Shown here in pieces: positions 51,332 to 60,911 of a stretch of 64,000 nucleotides of DNA. Both the position numbers and the translations under genes were made by a program. A model generated the notes under the pieces. It did not search any database. It saw only the letters and a list, made by a program, of their open reading frames with translations, and was not told where the DNA came from. Every line of letters starts with the position of its first letter. Position 1 is the stretch's first letter. This DNA is from Phaeobacter sp. G2 (GTDB lineage: Bacteria > Pseudomonadota > Alphaproteobacteria > Rhodobacterales > Rhodobacteraceae): contig CP104104.1 in assembly GCA_025163595.1 (NCBI GenBank), positions 1 to 64,000 on the forward strand, read 5' to 3'.

Positions 51332-52375
51332 TTAGTACGGCATGGGATGGGCGCGGTGGGCCTGGTTGATGTCTTCCAGCACCTCCGCCGACAGCTCCAG
51401 CGCCACTGATTTGAGCGCATGTTCCAGCTGTGCTTGCGTTGTGGCGCCAAAGATGGCGCTGGCCATAAAGGGCCGGGTGCGGCACCAGGCCAGGGCCATA
51501 TGCACCGGGTCCAGCCCGTGCCGCGCGGCGATGTCCAGATAGGCCGCAACCGCAGTGTAAACCCGTGGCGAATGCCGCCCGCCCAGCTCTGGCACGATGG
51601 ATTTGCGCGACCCCTCCGGCACCACGCCCTCCTGATACTTGCCCGTCAACAGCCCGGTGCCCAGAGGTGAAAAGGCCAATAGCCCCACATCCTCATTGAC
51701 GCTCAGCTCGGCCAGATCGGTGTCATACATCCGACAAATCAGCGAATACTCATTCTGGATAGAGGCTACCCTTGGCCCCAGCCCCTCCTCTGCAAGCCGC
51801 AGCCACTGCGCGGTGCCCCAGGCGCTTTCATTGCTCAGTCCAAAGGCGCGGATATTGCCCTTGTCCACCTGCCCCTGCAGCGCCTCCAGACAGTCGCGCA
51901 TATTGTCCAGGGTCTCTTCACGGTTCTGGGTTGAGGGATCAAAATTCCAGTTCTTGCGAAACATGTAACTGCCGCGATTGGGCCAGTGAAACTGGTAGAG
52001 GTCGATATACTCCGTCTGCAGCCGCTTCAGGGATCCCTCAACGGTGCTGGCGATGGTCTTGGACGAAATCGGCGCGCCGTCCCGCACCGCTGCCAGGCCC
52101 TCGCCGGAATGTTTGGTGGCCAGAATATAGTCACCCCGCCGTCCGGTCTTTTTGTTCCAGGTCCCCAGGATCTCTTCGCTGCGCCCTGTGGTTTCCGCCC
52201 GCACCGGGTTGACCGGATACATCTCAGCGGTGTCGATGAAATTCACCCCGGCCGCCAGCGCGGTTTCGATCTGCCTATGCGCGTCATCTTCCGGTGTCTG
52301 GGTGCCATAGGTCATCGTACCCAGGCAGAGTTCTGAGACGACCATCCCGGTGGTTCCAAGTGGGTTCATTTTCAT
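51332..52375 (-). CDS. aldo/keto reductase, Tas-like
   Basis: A 347-residue NADP(H)-dependent TIM-barrel reductase. The catalytic tetrad is visible as Asp and Tyr in FIDTAEMYPV near 48, Lys in LATKHSGEG near 85 and His in YQFHWPNRG near 127. SEVFGATTQ-like SAIFGATTQAQLEHAL near 307 binds cofactor. The pattern TAEMYP...TGRSEEILG is like E. coli Tas. Natural substrate unknown. I use the ATG at 52375; the open frame extends five codons to a TTG. Confidence 0.85.
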   Translation of the reverse strand: MKMNPLGTTGMVVSELCLGTMTYGTQTPEDDAHRQIETALAAGVNFIDTAEMYPVNPVRAETTGRSEEILGTWNKKTGRRGDYILATKHSGEGLAAVRDGAPISSKTIASTVEGSLKRLQTEYIDLYQFHWPNRGSYMFRKNWNFDPSTQNREETLDNMRDCLEALQGQVDKGNIRAFGLSNESAWGTAQWLRLAEEGLGPRVASIQNEYSLICRMYDTDLAELSVNEDVGLLAFSPLGTGLLTGKYQEGVVPEGSRKSIVPELGGRHSPRVYTAVAAYLDIAARHGLDPVHMALAWCRTRPFMASAIFGATTQAQLEHALKSVALELSAEVLEDINQAHRAHPMPY

Positions 52376-52509
52376 CGCGCGTTCATCCAATGTTCAATAT
52401 CAACGCCAGATTATGCAACTGAAGAACCAATTCAAGCAGATACCTCGCGGCCCTCTATGTTAACAATCTTTATGTTAACTATCTTTTAAATTGGTCGTAT
52501 TCCGAACGC

Positions 52510-52525
52510 GCATACAATGGTATGC
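52510..52525 (+). promoter_or_regulatory. palindromic box upstream of the rhodanese pair
   Basis: GCATAC-AATG-GTATGC, a perfect 6-bp inverted repeat ending 33 bases before the rhodanese ATG. A close relative sharing CAATGGTATGCA lies at 58217-58234, at nearly the same distance from the NfeD-like gene. Confidence 0.5.
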
Positions 52526-52558
52526 AAAGATATACCGAGACACAAATGGAGACGCGCA

Positions 52559-52975
52559 ATGAACGTTATTTCACCCAAACGCCTTAGCCAGATCCTGTCC
52601 GAAGCAGAGGCTGTGATCACTCAAATCTCAGTGACAGACGCACGCAACCTTCTGGACGATCCTGACACTTTGTTTGTTGATCTGCGCGACGTCCGTGAAA
52701 TTGAACGTCTCGGTGGCATCCAAGGGGCGCATTGCTGCGCACGTGGACTGCTTGAATTCGCAATGGACCCCGAGAGCCCCTATTTCCGGGAGGTGTTCAC
52801 ACAATACAAAAATTACATCTTCTACTGTGACAACGGCCTGCGTTCCACCCTTGCGGCGCAACTGGCAATGCAGTTCGGCCTGCAGAACGTGCTCTGCCTC
52901 TCTGGTGGGCTTGAGGCTTGGCTTGAGGCCGGACGTCGGCTCGAACCCCTGCGTTGGACCGCCACCGCAGACTAA
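52559..52975 (+). CDS. rhodanese-domain sulfurtransferase 1
   Basis: A 138-residue single-domain rhodanese. The domain runs from ISVTDARNLLDDPDTLFVDLRDVREIER near residue 30. The active-site loop is CDNGLR near 94 with the persulfide-carrying Cys, and CLSGGLEAWLEAG follows near 113. It transfers sulfane sulfur to an unknown acceptor. Start at 52559 after a GGAGACGC leader. A second, clearly related rhodanese follows 69 bases on. Confidence 0.88.
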   Translation: MNVISPKRLSQILSEAEAVITQISVTDARNLLDDPDTLFVDLRDVREIERLGGIQGAHCCARGLLEFAMDPESPYFREVFTQYKNYIFYCDNGLRSTLAAQLAMQFGLQNVLCLSGGLEAWLEAGRRLEPLRWTATAD

Positions 52976-53044
52976 GCCTCCCTTGTAGATCCCGCCGAAA
53001 TGGATCACCCTTACAGCGACCTATAGGAACTGGAGGGCGCCGGA

Positions 53045-53446
53045 TTGGCACAAAACATCACCAAGGGCGTCAAGGCCCTGCTGGCCGAGGCCAATGAGAC
53101 CGTCACCACCATGTCGATCTCTGAAGCCAAGGAAAAGGCGCAAGACCCCGCCTATGTCTTTGTCGATCTGCGCGACATACGCGAACTGCAACGCTCTGGC
53201 CTGATCCCCGGTGCCTTTTCCTGCCCCCGCGGCATGCTGGAGTTCTGGATCGATCCCGACAGCCCCTATCACAAGCCGGTGTTCAATCAGGACAAGACCT
53301 ATGTGTTTTACTGCGCCAGCGCCTGGCGGTCCGCCCTGAGTGCCAAGATCGCCATGGAAATGGGGCTGAAACCTGTGATGCATCTCGAAGGCGGCTTTAC
53401 CGCCTGGGAGAAGGCCGGCGGGCCTATCGTGCCACGGACAACCTGA
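53045..53446 (+). CDS. rhodanese-domain sulfurtransferase 2
   Basis: A 133-residue rhodanese sharing the plan of its upstream neighbour: MSISEAKEKAQDPAYVFVDLRDIRELQR, then RGMLEFWIDPDSPYHKPVF, then the active loop CASAWR near 98 and LEGGFTAWEKAG. The active loop differs from the first copy (CDNGLR), suggesting divergence after tandem duplication. TTG start with GGAGGG at about 53031-53036. Confidence 0.86.
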   Translation: MAQNITKGVKALLAEANETVTTMSISEAKEKAQDPAYVFVDLRDIRELQRSGLIPGAFSCPRGMLEFWIDPDSPYHKPVFNQDKTYVFYCASAWRSALSAKIAMEMGLKPVMHLEGGFTAWEKAGGPIVPRTT

Positions 53447-53585
53447 TGTCCCAGCCATCCCGGCAATTACACCCGGCCGCACGCGGCTGCTAGCACTGGT
53501 GGCAGAACCTGCTATGGGTTCAAGGAGGGGTTTATTTCAAACTGAACCACGGCCACCGCGGCCCGGACAGAGCAGGGACCATATC

Positions 53586-54227
53586 ATGCCGTCACGCCGA
53601 CAAATCCTTCTGGCCTTGGTGAGCCTGGCTGCAGGCACCGGGCTCTCCACGGTGCCGGGTCGGCTCGTGGCGGCCAACCAGACCCAAACCCAGACGCGGG
53701 CCCAGACTCCGGGTTATGCCCTGGATCTTGCCACCACAAAGGTAACATTTGGTTTTCGCCTCAATGGCAGTTGGCAAAACGGCACGATGCCTATTTCCAG
53801 CTCACAGGTGGCGCTGGACCCCAAACAGCTGACCGACACCCGGGTTGCGGTTTCGCTGGATGCAAGGGCCGCCAGAACTGGTCTGATCTTTGCCACCAAG
53901 GCCATGACCGGCCCCAAAATTCTGGATGTCGCGCATTTTCCGACCATCCGCTTTGTCACCCGCCGCGTCCTGCTCGGCCCCGAAGGGCGCCTGTCCAATG
54001 GCGCCGAACTCATCGGCGACCTCACCCTGCGCGGGATAACCCTGCCGCTTTCGCTGCAGATCGCCCTGTTTCGTCGCACCGGTAGCGCAGTGGATGATCT
54101 CAGCCGTCTGGATGTCACCCTCCAGGGCAGCCTGAGCCGTGCCGCCTATGGCGCATCGGGCTATGCGGGGCTGGTTGGCGACACTGTGCGTCTGGACATT
54201 CGCGCCGGTCTGCATCAGCTGGCATAA
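53586..54227 (+). CDS. YceI-family periplasmic lipid-binding-like protein
   Basis: A 213-residue secreted protein. The N-terminus SRRQILLALVSLAAGTG looks like a Tat or Sec signal, followed by a Thr/Gln repeat linker (TQTQTRAQT). The YceI lipocalin-like barrel covers about residues 44-210, with TKVTFGFRLNG near 51, VAHFPTIRFVTRRV near 115 and LRGITLPLSLQIAL near 147. YceI proteins bind isoprenoid chains; the role here is unknown. I start at Met 53586; 29 upstream in-frame residues have no signal character. Confidence 0.82.
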   Translation: MPSRRQILLALVSLAAGTGLSTVPGRLVAANQTQTQTRAQTPGYALDLATTKVTFGFRLNGSWQNGTMPISSSQVALDPKQLTDTRVAVSLDARAARTGLIFATKAMTGPKILDVAHFPTIRFVTRRVLLGPEGRLSNGAELIGDLTLRGITLPLSLQIALFRRTGSAVDDLSRLDVTLQGSLSRAAYGASGYAGLVGDTVRLDIRAGLHQLA

Positions 54228-54309
54228 AGTGTCGCCAACAGGCTGGATACGACATTTGCGGCGAAAAACCTCTTGCAACACCCCCGGCATACAGCATTGA
54301 GTGCCTGTT

Positions 54310-55539
54310 ATGCGTATGATCATTTCCTTTGCTGCCTTGTTCCTGTCGGTCGTGCTGTTGCAGTTTGCAACCGGAGGCGTCGGGCCGCTTGATGCGCTGT
54401 CCGGGTTTGCCCTGGGGTTTGACAAAGAACAGATCGGCCTGTTGGGCTCGGCGCATTTTCTGGGCTTTTTTGTGGGCTGCTGGTGGGCGCCACGCCTGCT
54501 GGGCAGCATCGGCCATTCGCGCAGCTTTGCCGTTTGCACCGCGCTGGGAGCCATGGGGCTGATTGGCCATACGCTGACCAACGACCCCTATGCCTGGGCC
54601 GCCATGCGGATCGCCTCCGGGGTCTGTGTGGCTGGCAGCTATACGGTGATCGAAGCCTGGCTCAACGCCAAGGTCACCAATGAAACCCGCGGCCGCGCCA
54701 TGGGCACCTACCGGCTGGTGGACATGGGCGGGTCACTGGGGGCGCAGCTGTTCATCGCGGTTCTGCCGCCAGCCTATTATGTCTCTTACAACCTGTTGGC
54801 GCTGCTGTGCTGTGCCGCTCTGCTGCCGCTCACCCTGACACGCGCCAGCCAGCCCGAAACCCCCAAGGCCCCACGCCTGCGGCCTAAACTGGCCTGGCAG
54901 TGCTCACCGCTGGCGGTCGCCGGGGTGATTGTCGCGGCGCTCAGCTCGGCCTCCTTTCGGATGGTAGGACCGATTTATGGACAAGAGGTCGGGCTGGAAA
55001 TCGACCAGATTGCCTTTTTCCTGGCCTCATTCGTTTTGGGTGGTGCGGTAGCGCAGTATCCAATGGGTTGGCTGGCCGATAAATACGATCGGCGCTGGGT
55101 GCTGATCTGGCTGTCGGCGGCGGCGGTGATCAGCTGCCTCATCACCATGATGGCCAGTCAAACCGGCACCCTTGGAGTGATGCTGGCAGCAGGGTTCTTT
55201 GGCCTCACCACCTTTCCGATTTTCTCGCTCTCCTCGGCGCATGCCAATGATTTTGCCACCTCTGAACAACGGGTTGAGCTCTCGGCGGCCTTGATGTTCT
55301 TTTTTGCCCTGGGCGCGATTGCGGCCCCCTATGTGGCCTCCAGCCTGATCAGCAACTATGGGCCATCAGCCTTGTTTGCCTTTGTCGCTGTGGGTCATAT
55401 TCTGCTGATGATATTTGGCCTGACACGAATGCAAGCGCGGCCTGCGCCAAATGTCGAAGACCGGACCCGCTATGTCTATGCGCCGCGCACCTCTTTCACC
55501 ATTGGGCGATTGCTGAAACGGGCGCGGGAGCGCAAATAA
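54310..55539 (+). CDS. MFS transporter (YcaD/quinolone-resistance-like group)
   Basis: A 409-residue major-facilitator protein with about 12 helices. The loop motif between helices 2 and 3 is weak. WLADKYDRRWVL near 256 is the conserved MFS loop of the second half. RIASGVCVAGSYTVIEAWLNAKV near 99 resembles YcaD-type permeases. Substrate unknown. GTG at 54301 could add three residues. A terminator follows directly. Confidence 0.82.
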   Translation: MRMIISFAALFLSVVLLQFATGGVGPLDALSGFALGFDKEQIGLLGSAHFLGFFVGCWWAPRLLGSIGHSRSFAVCTALGAMGLIGHTLTNDPYAWAAMRIASGVCVAGSYTVIEAWLNAKVTNETRGRAMGTYRLVDMGGSLGAQLFIAVLPPAYYVSYNLLALLCCAALLPLTLTRASQPETPKAPRLRPKLAWQCSPLAVAGVIVAALSSASFRMVGPIYGQEVGLEIDQIAFFLASFVLGGAVAQYPMGWLADKYDRRWVLIWLSAAAVISCLITMMASQTGTLGVMLAAGFFGLTTFPIFSLSSAHANDFATSEQRVELSAALMFFFALGAIAAPYVASSLISNYGPSALFAFVAVGHILLMIFGLTRMQARPAPNVEDRTRYVYAPRTSFTIGRLLKRARERK

Positions 55540-55540
55540 A

Positions 55541-55567
55541 AAGGGGCCGGAAACTCCCGGCCCTCTT
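55541..55567 (+). terminator. terminator between the MFS gene and the flotillin gene
   Basis: A perfect 7-bp stem (55544-55550 with 55557-55563, six-base loop) preceded by AAAAA and followed by TCTTT, four bases after the MFS stop. The A-run gives it bidirectional potential for the opposing flotillin gene. Confidence 0.7.
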
Positions 55568-55587
55568 TCCAAAATCTGTTTGATTGA

Positions 55588-57393
55588 TCAGGCGGCGGAG
55601 CCCGGCTCCACCTCTGATGCCTCAGCCGCTCCTTCAGATGGTTCATCAGCAGAGGAGGGTTTCGGCGCCTCAACCCCAAGTGCCGTACTGGCGATTCCGC
55701 TGACGCCATCTTCCATCGACAGGCCCAGCTCTTCGCCCAGCTTTTTCAGCGCCGGCATCTGCACCGCCATCCCCATGATCGAGTCCAGCGCCTGGTTCAC
55801 CACCGGCTTTTCACCGCTACCCCCCTGCACGACCTGGCCAGTGCCGCCAGCGCCGCCCATTGGGCCAATACCGCCAACCTGATGGATCTTGATCGAGTCG
55901 ATCTTTTCAGCAGGTTTCACCATCTCAGCGACGATCAAAGGCATCGCCTCCAGACGGGCCAGATCAATCTTCATGCCGATCAGCTCAGCCGAGAGCGCAT
56001 TTTCAGCGTCAACGATGGCGCGCTTCCCTTCGGCCTCGGCCAACATGTCGTTCTTTTTCGCCTCAGCGCGAATGTTGAGCGCATCTGCTTCGGCCTGGGC
56101 TTCCTCGCGGCGAGCCTCCGCCCGGTCGGCGGCGGCGTCTTTTTCTGCCTGAGCCGCAAGCCGGATGCCTGTGGCCTGGCGCTCAGCCTCGCGGGTGGCC
56201 TGGATCAGCACGATCTGCTTTTCACGTTCGGCTTCGGCCACCTGACGGGCGGTTGCCACGGCTTCGGTCGCCTTGGTCGCTTCGGCGCGGGCCAGATCGG
56301 CAGAGGCACGAGCGCGGCTTTCTTCTTCCGATTTTTGCTGAATGATAATCTGGCGTTCCTGCTCGGTCACTTCCAGCTCGCGCTCTTTGGTGATCTCAGC
56401 GACGCGGATCTTGCGCTCACGCTCAATATCGGCGGAACGAATGGCCTCTTCCCGCGCAATACGAGAGCGTTCAGTTTCGCGCACAGAATCTTCGGTCCGG
56501 GCAGCGATTTCAGCCTCCTGGGCGACGCGCAGGGTTTCAACCCGTTCCTTTTGTTCGATGCGGGCCTGCTCTTCGTCCTGCTCGATCAACAGTTTCTGAC
56601 GCTGGGCCTCCATCGCCGCACGGCGCACCGACACATCAGCATCCGCATCAATCTGGGCGCGCTCCATCTTTGATGTCGCAATCACCTCGGCCAGCTTGCG
56701 CATACCAACAGCGTTAAAGGCGTTGTTTTCGTCCAGCGCTTCAAACGGGGTCTGGTCCAGCGCTGTCAGTGACACGGATTCCAGTGAGAGACCGTTTTTG
56801 GTCAGATCTTCGGAAACCGCGTTTTGCACCTCCTGGACAAAATCAGCCCGGTTTTCATGCAATCCATCCATGGTCATCTGTGCCGCAACCGCGCGCAGAC
56901 CATCAATCAGCTTACCCTCGATCATCTCGCGCAGCTGCTCCACATCAAAGGTGCGATCCCCCAATGTCTGGGCTGCGCGGGCAATCCCCTCAGAGGTCGC
57001 CATCACCGAGACGTAGAATTCCACGCCAACGTCGACCCGCATCCGGTCCTGGGTGATCAGGGCCGCCTCGCCGTCGCGTTTCACTTCCAAGCGCAGGGTC
57101 TTCATGTTGACCGGGCTGACTTCATGCAGCAAGGGCACCACAAGAACGCCACCATCCATGATCACCTTCTTACCGCCTGAACCGGTTCTAATAAGGCTAA
57201 CTTCGCGGGTTGAGCGCCGATACAAGCGCCCAAGCACCAGGCCAATAACAAGAAGAAGTGCCAGTACACTGGGCACACCAATAATCAGAAAATCCATTTG
57301 AATTTCTCCATCGTCCAATAAAATTTCGGCCGTTTGTTCGGTTGTTTGTTCAGCTGTTTGTTCGATTATTTGTTCGGTTGTTTTCTTGGCCAT
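55588..57393 (-). CDS. flotillin-like SPFH protein with N-terminal TEQ repeat extension
   Basis: A 601-residue flotillin (FloT/YqiK-like) that organises membrane microdomains. A hydrophobic anchor (FLIIGVPSVLALLLVIGLVLG, residues 34-54) precedes the SPFH domain (about 75-260). A long Glu/Ala/Arg coiled coil follows (about 260-480), then a Gly-rich tail (HQVGGIGPMGGAGGTGQ near 498). The first 30 residues repeat TEQ/AEQ units encoded by near-identical 12-base repeats. A second start at Met 57297 has GGAG at good distance and would omit them. The NfeD/YqiJ-like gene upstream is the usual partner. Confidence 0.88.
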   Translation of the reverse strand: MAKKTTEQIIEQTAEQTTEQTAEILLDDGEIQMDFLIIGVPSVLALLLVIGLVLGRLYRRSTREVSLIRTGSGGKKVIMDGGVLVVPLLHEVSPVNMKTLRLEVKRDGEAALITQDRMRVDVGVEFYVSVMATSEGIARAAQTLGDRTFDVEQLREMIEGKLIDGLRAVAAQMTMDGLHENRADFVQEVQNAVSEDLTKNGLSLESVSLTALDQTPFEALDENNAFNAVGMRKLAEVIATSKMERAQIDADADVSVRRAAMEAQRQKLLIEQDEEQARIEQKERVETLRVAQEAEIAARTEDSVRETERSRIAREEAIRSADIERERKIRVAEITKERELEVTEQERQIIIQQKSEEESRARASADLARAEATKATEAVATARQVAEAEREKQIVLIQATREAERQATGIRLAAQAEKDAAADRAEARREEAQAEADALNIRAEAKKNDMLAEAEGKRAIVDAENALSAELIGMKIDLARLEAMPLIVAEMVKPAEKIDSIKIHQVGGIGPMGGAGGTGQVVQGGSGEKPVVNQALDSIMGMAVQMPALKKLGEELGLSMEDGVSGIASTALGVEAPKPSSADEPSEGAAEASEVEPGSAA

Positions 57394-57438
57394 ATCAAAC
57401 CCGCCTTTGTGTCAGCAGATGAATGGCTGCAATAGGCG

Positions 57439-58182
57439 TCATTCCGACAATGGGATCAGAACATAGGCATCCTGCCGCCTGTCCCGGATCACCAGCACTT
57501 CGGTGCCCTGTGTAATCTCTTCGCCCTTGGCAAAGGGTTCGGCGCGCAGATAATGCGCATTGCCATAACGATCCATCACCCGCACCTCGGCGGCGCGCCC
57601 TGTGGCGGCAGTGCCTTGGGTGATGACCCCTCGCCGACGCCCCAGGCTACGATCTGATAGGGCTTCGGTTTCGGTCTGCGGCAAAACCCGCGCAAAGACA
57701 GCGCCAAAGCTGCGGGCAAACCACAGACCAAAGGCCCCCGCCGGAATCGCAACCAACCAGGCCGACAGCGTAGCGGACAACAGGGATTTCACCCCCAGTT
57801 GCAGCCCGATACCGCTCAGGCCGAAACCCAGTAGCAACACGGCAAGCCAGATCAGCATCGGCATTTTTCCCAGCCCCAGCCAGCTGCCAACCCCGCCAGA
57901 GGCGTCAACCGGCAGCGTGTCTTCGGCCAGGTCAACGCCATCAATATCCGCAAGATCAAGATCGCCCAGGGCATCCGTGTCCAGAGACAGGTCCCCCGCA
58001 ACATCACCCATGTCGCCCAGTTCAGGCCCATCGGCGCCATCAAGGCCCGCCTCGGCCTCACCGCTGCCAAGGAAACTCGCACCGATAAGCAGGGCCGCCA
58101 GTTCCAACCCGGCAAGACCAAAGAGCAGCGCCAGCGCAAAGGTGAAGGGCAGAAAACCGGGATCAAACAGGTAGACAAACAT
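57439..58182 (-). CDS. NfeD/YqiJ-like membrane protein, flotillin partner
   Basis: A 247-residue protein with an N-terminal helix pair (about 10-37), a very acidic Asp/Gly/Leu-rich linker (about 43-93), two more helices (about 108-153) and a C-terminal OB-fold-like domain (about 185-245; RRGVITQGTAATGRAAEVRV). YqiJ/NfeD proteins are encoded with flotillins and bind them at the membrane. First gene of the operon, 45 bases before the flotillin gene. A palindromic box lies 34 bases upstream of its ATG. Confidence 0.8.
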   Translation of the reverse strand: MFVYLFDPGFLPFTFALALLFGLAGLELAALLIGASFLGSGEAEAGLDGADGPELGDMGDVAGDLSLDTDALGDLDLADIDGVDLAEDTLPVDASGGVGSWLGLGKMPMLIWLAVLLLGFGLSGIGLQLGVKSLLSATLSAWLVAIPAGAFGLWFARSFGAVFARVLPQTETEALSDRSLGRRRGVITQGTAATGRAAEVRVMDRYGNAHYLRAEPFAKGEEITQGTEVLVIRDRRQDAYVLIPLSE

Positions 58183-58216
58183 CTATGGCAAGATCCTCGA
58201 GTCAAAAAATCGTTCA

Positions 58217-58234
58217 GTATGCAATGGTATGCAT
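58217..58234 (-). promoter_or_regulatory. palindromic box upstream of the NfeD-like/flotillin operon
   Basis: GTATGC-AATG-GTATGC-AT; ATGCA (58219-58223) and TGCAT (58230-58234) form an inverted repeat. It shares CAATGGTATGCA with the box at 52510-52525 and lies 34 bases from the start codon at 58182. Confidence 0.5.
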
Positions 58235-58449
58235 TCTATCTGGTGTCATGTCTGGGATACTTCAAGACATCCGGTGAATGACTCCCGTTATAGCTGCGCG
58301 GGAATAGATCGCAAACAAGTGTAAAAGCAGTGTAAATGGGACCTGATCCCAGGAGCGCTTTCAAAAATGCTCTGAAAGGTCCAGCCGGGGTTTTCGTGTC
58401 GCGCCGCATGGGGTAGACGGAGCTCTGACTTTACACATGGGTGGATGGC

Positions 58450-60168
<1,719 letters not shown>

Positions 60169-60220
60169 CAACGCCTCCTCAAGGTGCCAATCCGGCGCGC
60201 GCAAGCGCGCCAAAACCTGC

Positions 60221-60252
60221 AAAGCCCGCCTTATTCAAGGCGGGCTTTTCCT
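60221..60252 (+). terminator. rho-independent terminator of metG
   Basis: A perfect 12-bp stem (60221-60232 with 60237-60248, loop ATTC) ending in TTTT. A second GC hairpin (about 60194-60211) precedes it. Confidence 0.9.
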
Positions 60253-60358
60253 TTTGGTAGCGCCGCTTTTGCCCCTTTTGGTTCAGACAGGGAAAATCAT
60301 CAACACTGTTTCCCGTTTGTGGAATAATACATCGCGAAGTAATATTTTCCGACAAAAA

Positions 60359-60379
60359 TAGTCAGAAAGGGTTTTCTGA
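60359..60379 (+). promoter_or_regulatory. probable iron-responsive operator upstream of the hemP region
   Basis: TCAGAAA (60362-60368) and TTTCTGA (60373-60379) form a perfect inverted repeat around GGGT. The left arm extends to TAGTCAGA (60359-60366), which recurs upstream of bfd at 63481-63488. The iron-linked genes on both sides suggest a shared iron regulator. Confidence 0.5.
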
Positions 60380-60464
60380 TAGATTTAATCAGGTATAAAG
60401 CCCGCAGCCAACCTGACTCGACAGGCCAGCCCGGAGCCACATCACACAAATAGAAATTGCCACC

Positions 60465-60638
60465 ATGTCGATCAAAAACCACCAGACCCGCACGCCTTCC
60501 CCCTGCCCCAATCCTGAAACGGCAGTGGAGCGCGAGGCAATTTGGGCCCCGGTTTTTGCCCCCAGCGGCGCCCTAAGCGGCCTGTGCCTGGAATGGCTTT
60601 TGGACAAGGCGGAATTCAACAATGGGCGACCCACATGA
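60465..60638 (+). CDS. 57-residue ORF overlapping the hemP start
   Basis: An uninterrupted frame MSIKNHQTRTPSPCPNP...FNNGRPT whose TGA overlaps the hemP ATG in the four-base ATGA arrangement typical of translational coupling. Amino acids 21-52 (EREAIWAPVFAPSGALSGLC and onward) look like a folded segment; nothing is recognised. No good ribosome site precedes the ATG, so it may be a leader peptide or a chance frame. Confidence 0.4.
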   Translation: MSIKNHQTRTPSPCPNPETAVEREAIWAPVFAPSGALSGLCLEWLLDKAEFNNGRPT

Positions 60639-60808
60639 ACCAGATGACATCAAACCCAGTGCCAACCACCGCAGCATCTCCCGAAGTATTCCCAACCTAC
60701 CACGCTGAGGATCTCACCCGTGGGGGCATTCAGGCCCGCATTCTGCTCAACGGCCAAGTCTACAGCCTGCGCATCACCCGCGCCGGAAAGCTGATTCTGA
60801 CCAAATGA
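60635..60808 (+). CDS. hemP: hemin uptake protein HemP
   Basis: HemP is a small cytoplasmic protein tied to heme and iron uptake and often a transcriptional coactivator of the heme receptor. The 57-residue product ends in the family signature ARILLNGQVYSLRITRAGKL, then ILTK. I start at 60635, where the ATG overlaps the upstream small ORF. No hmuRSTUV genes follow; the next gene is an imelysin. Confidence 0.85.
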   Translation: MNQMTSNPVPTTAASPEVFPTYHAEDLTRGGIQARILLNGQVYSLRITRAGKLILTK

Positions 60809-60911
60809 GCCTACCGCAGGTCTGCAGACGTGGCAGCACTACGCCCCTGCCGACGCGGCTCCGGTGACCCATCATAGACCCCCTCAAGCGACACTATCCA
60901 AGGATTTCAAA

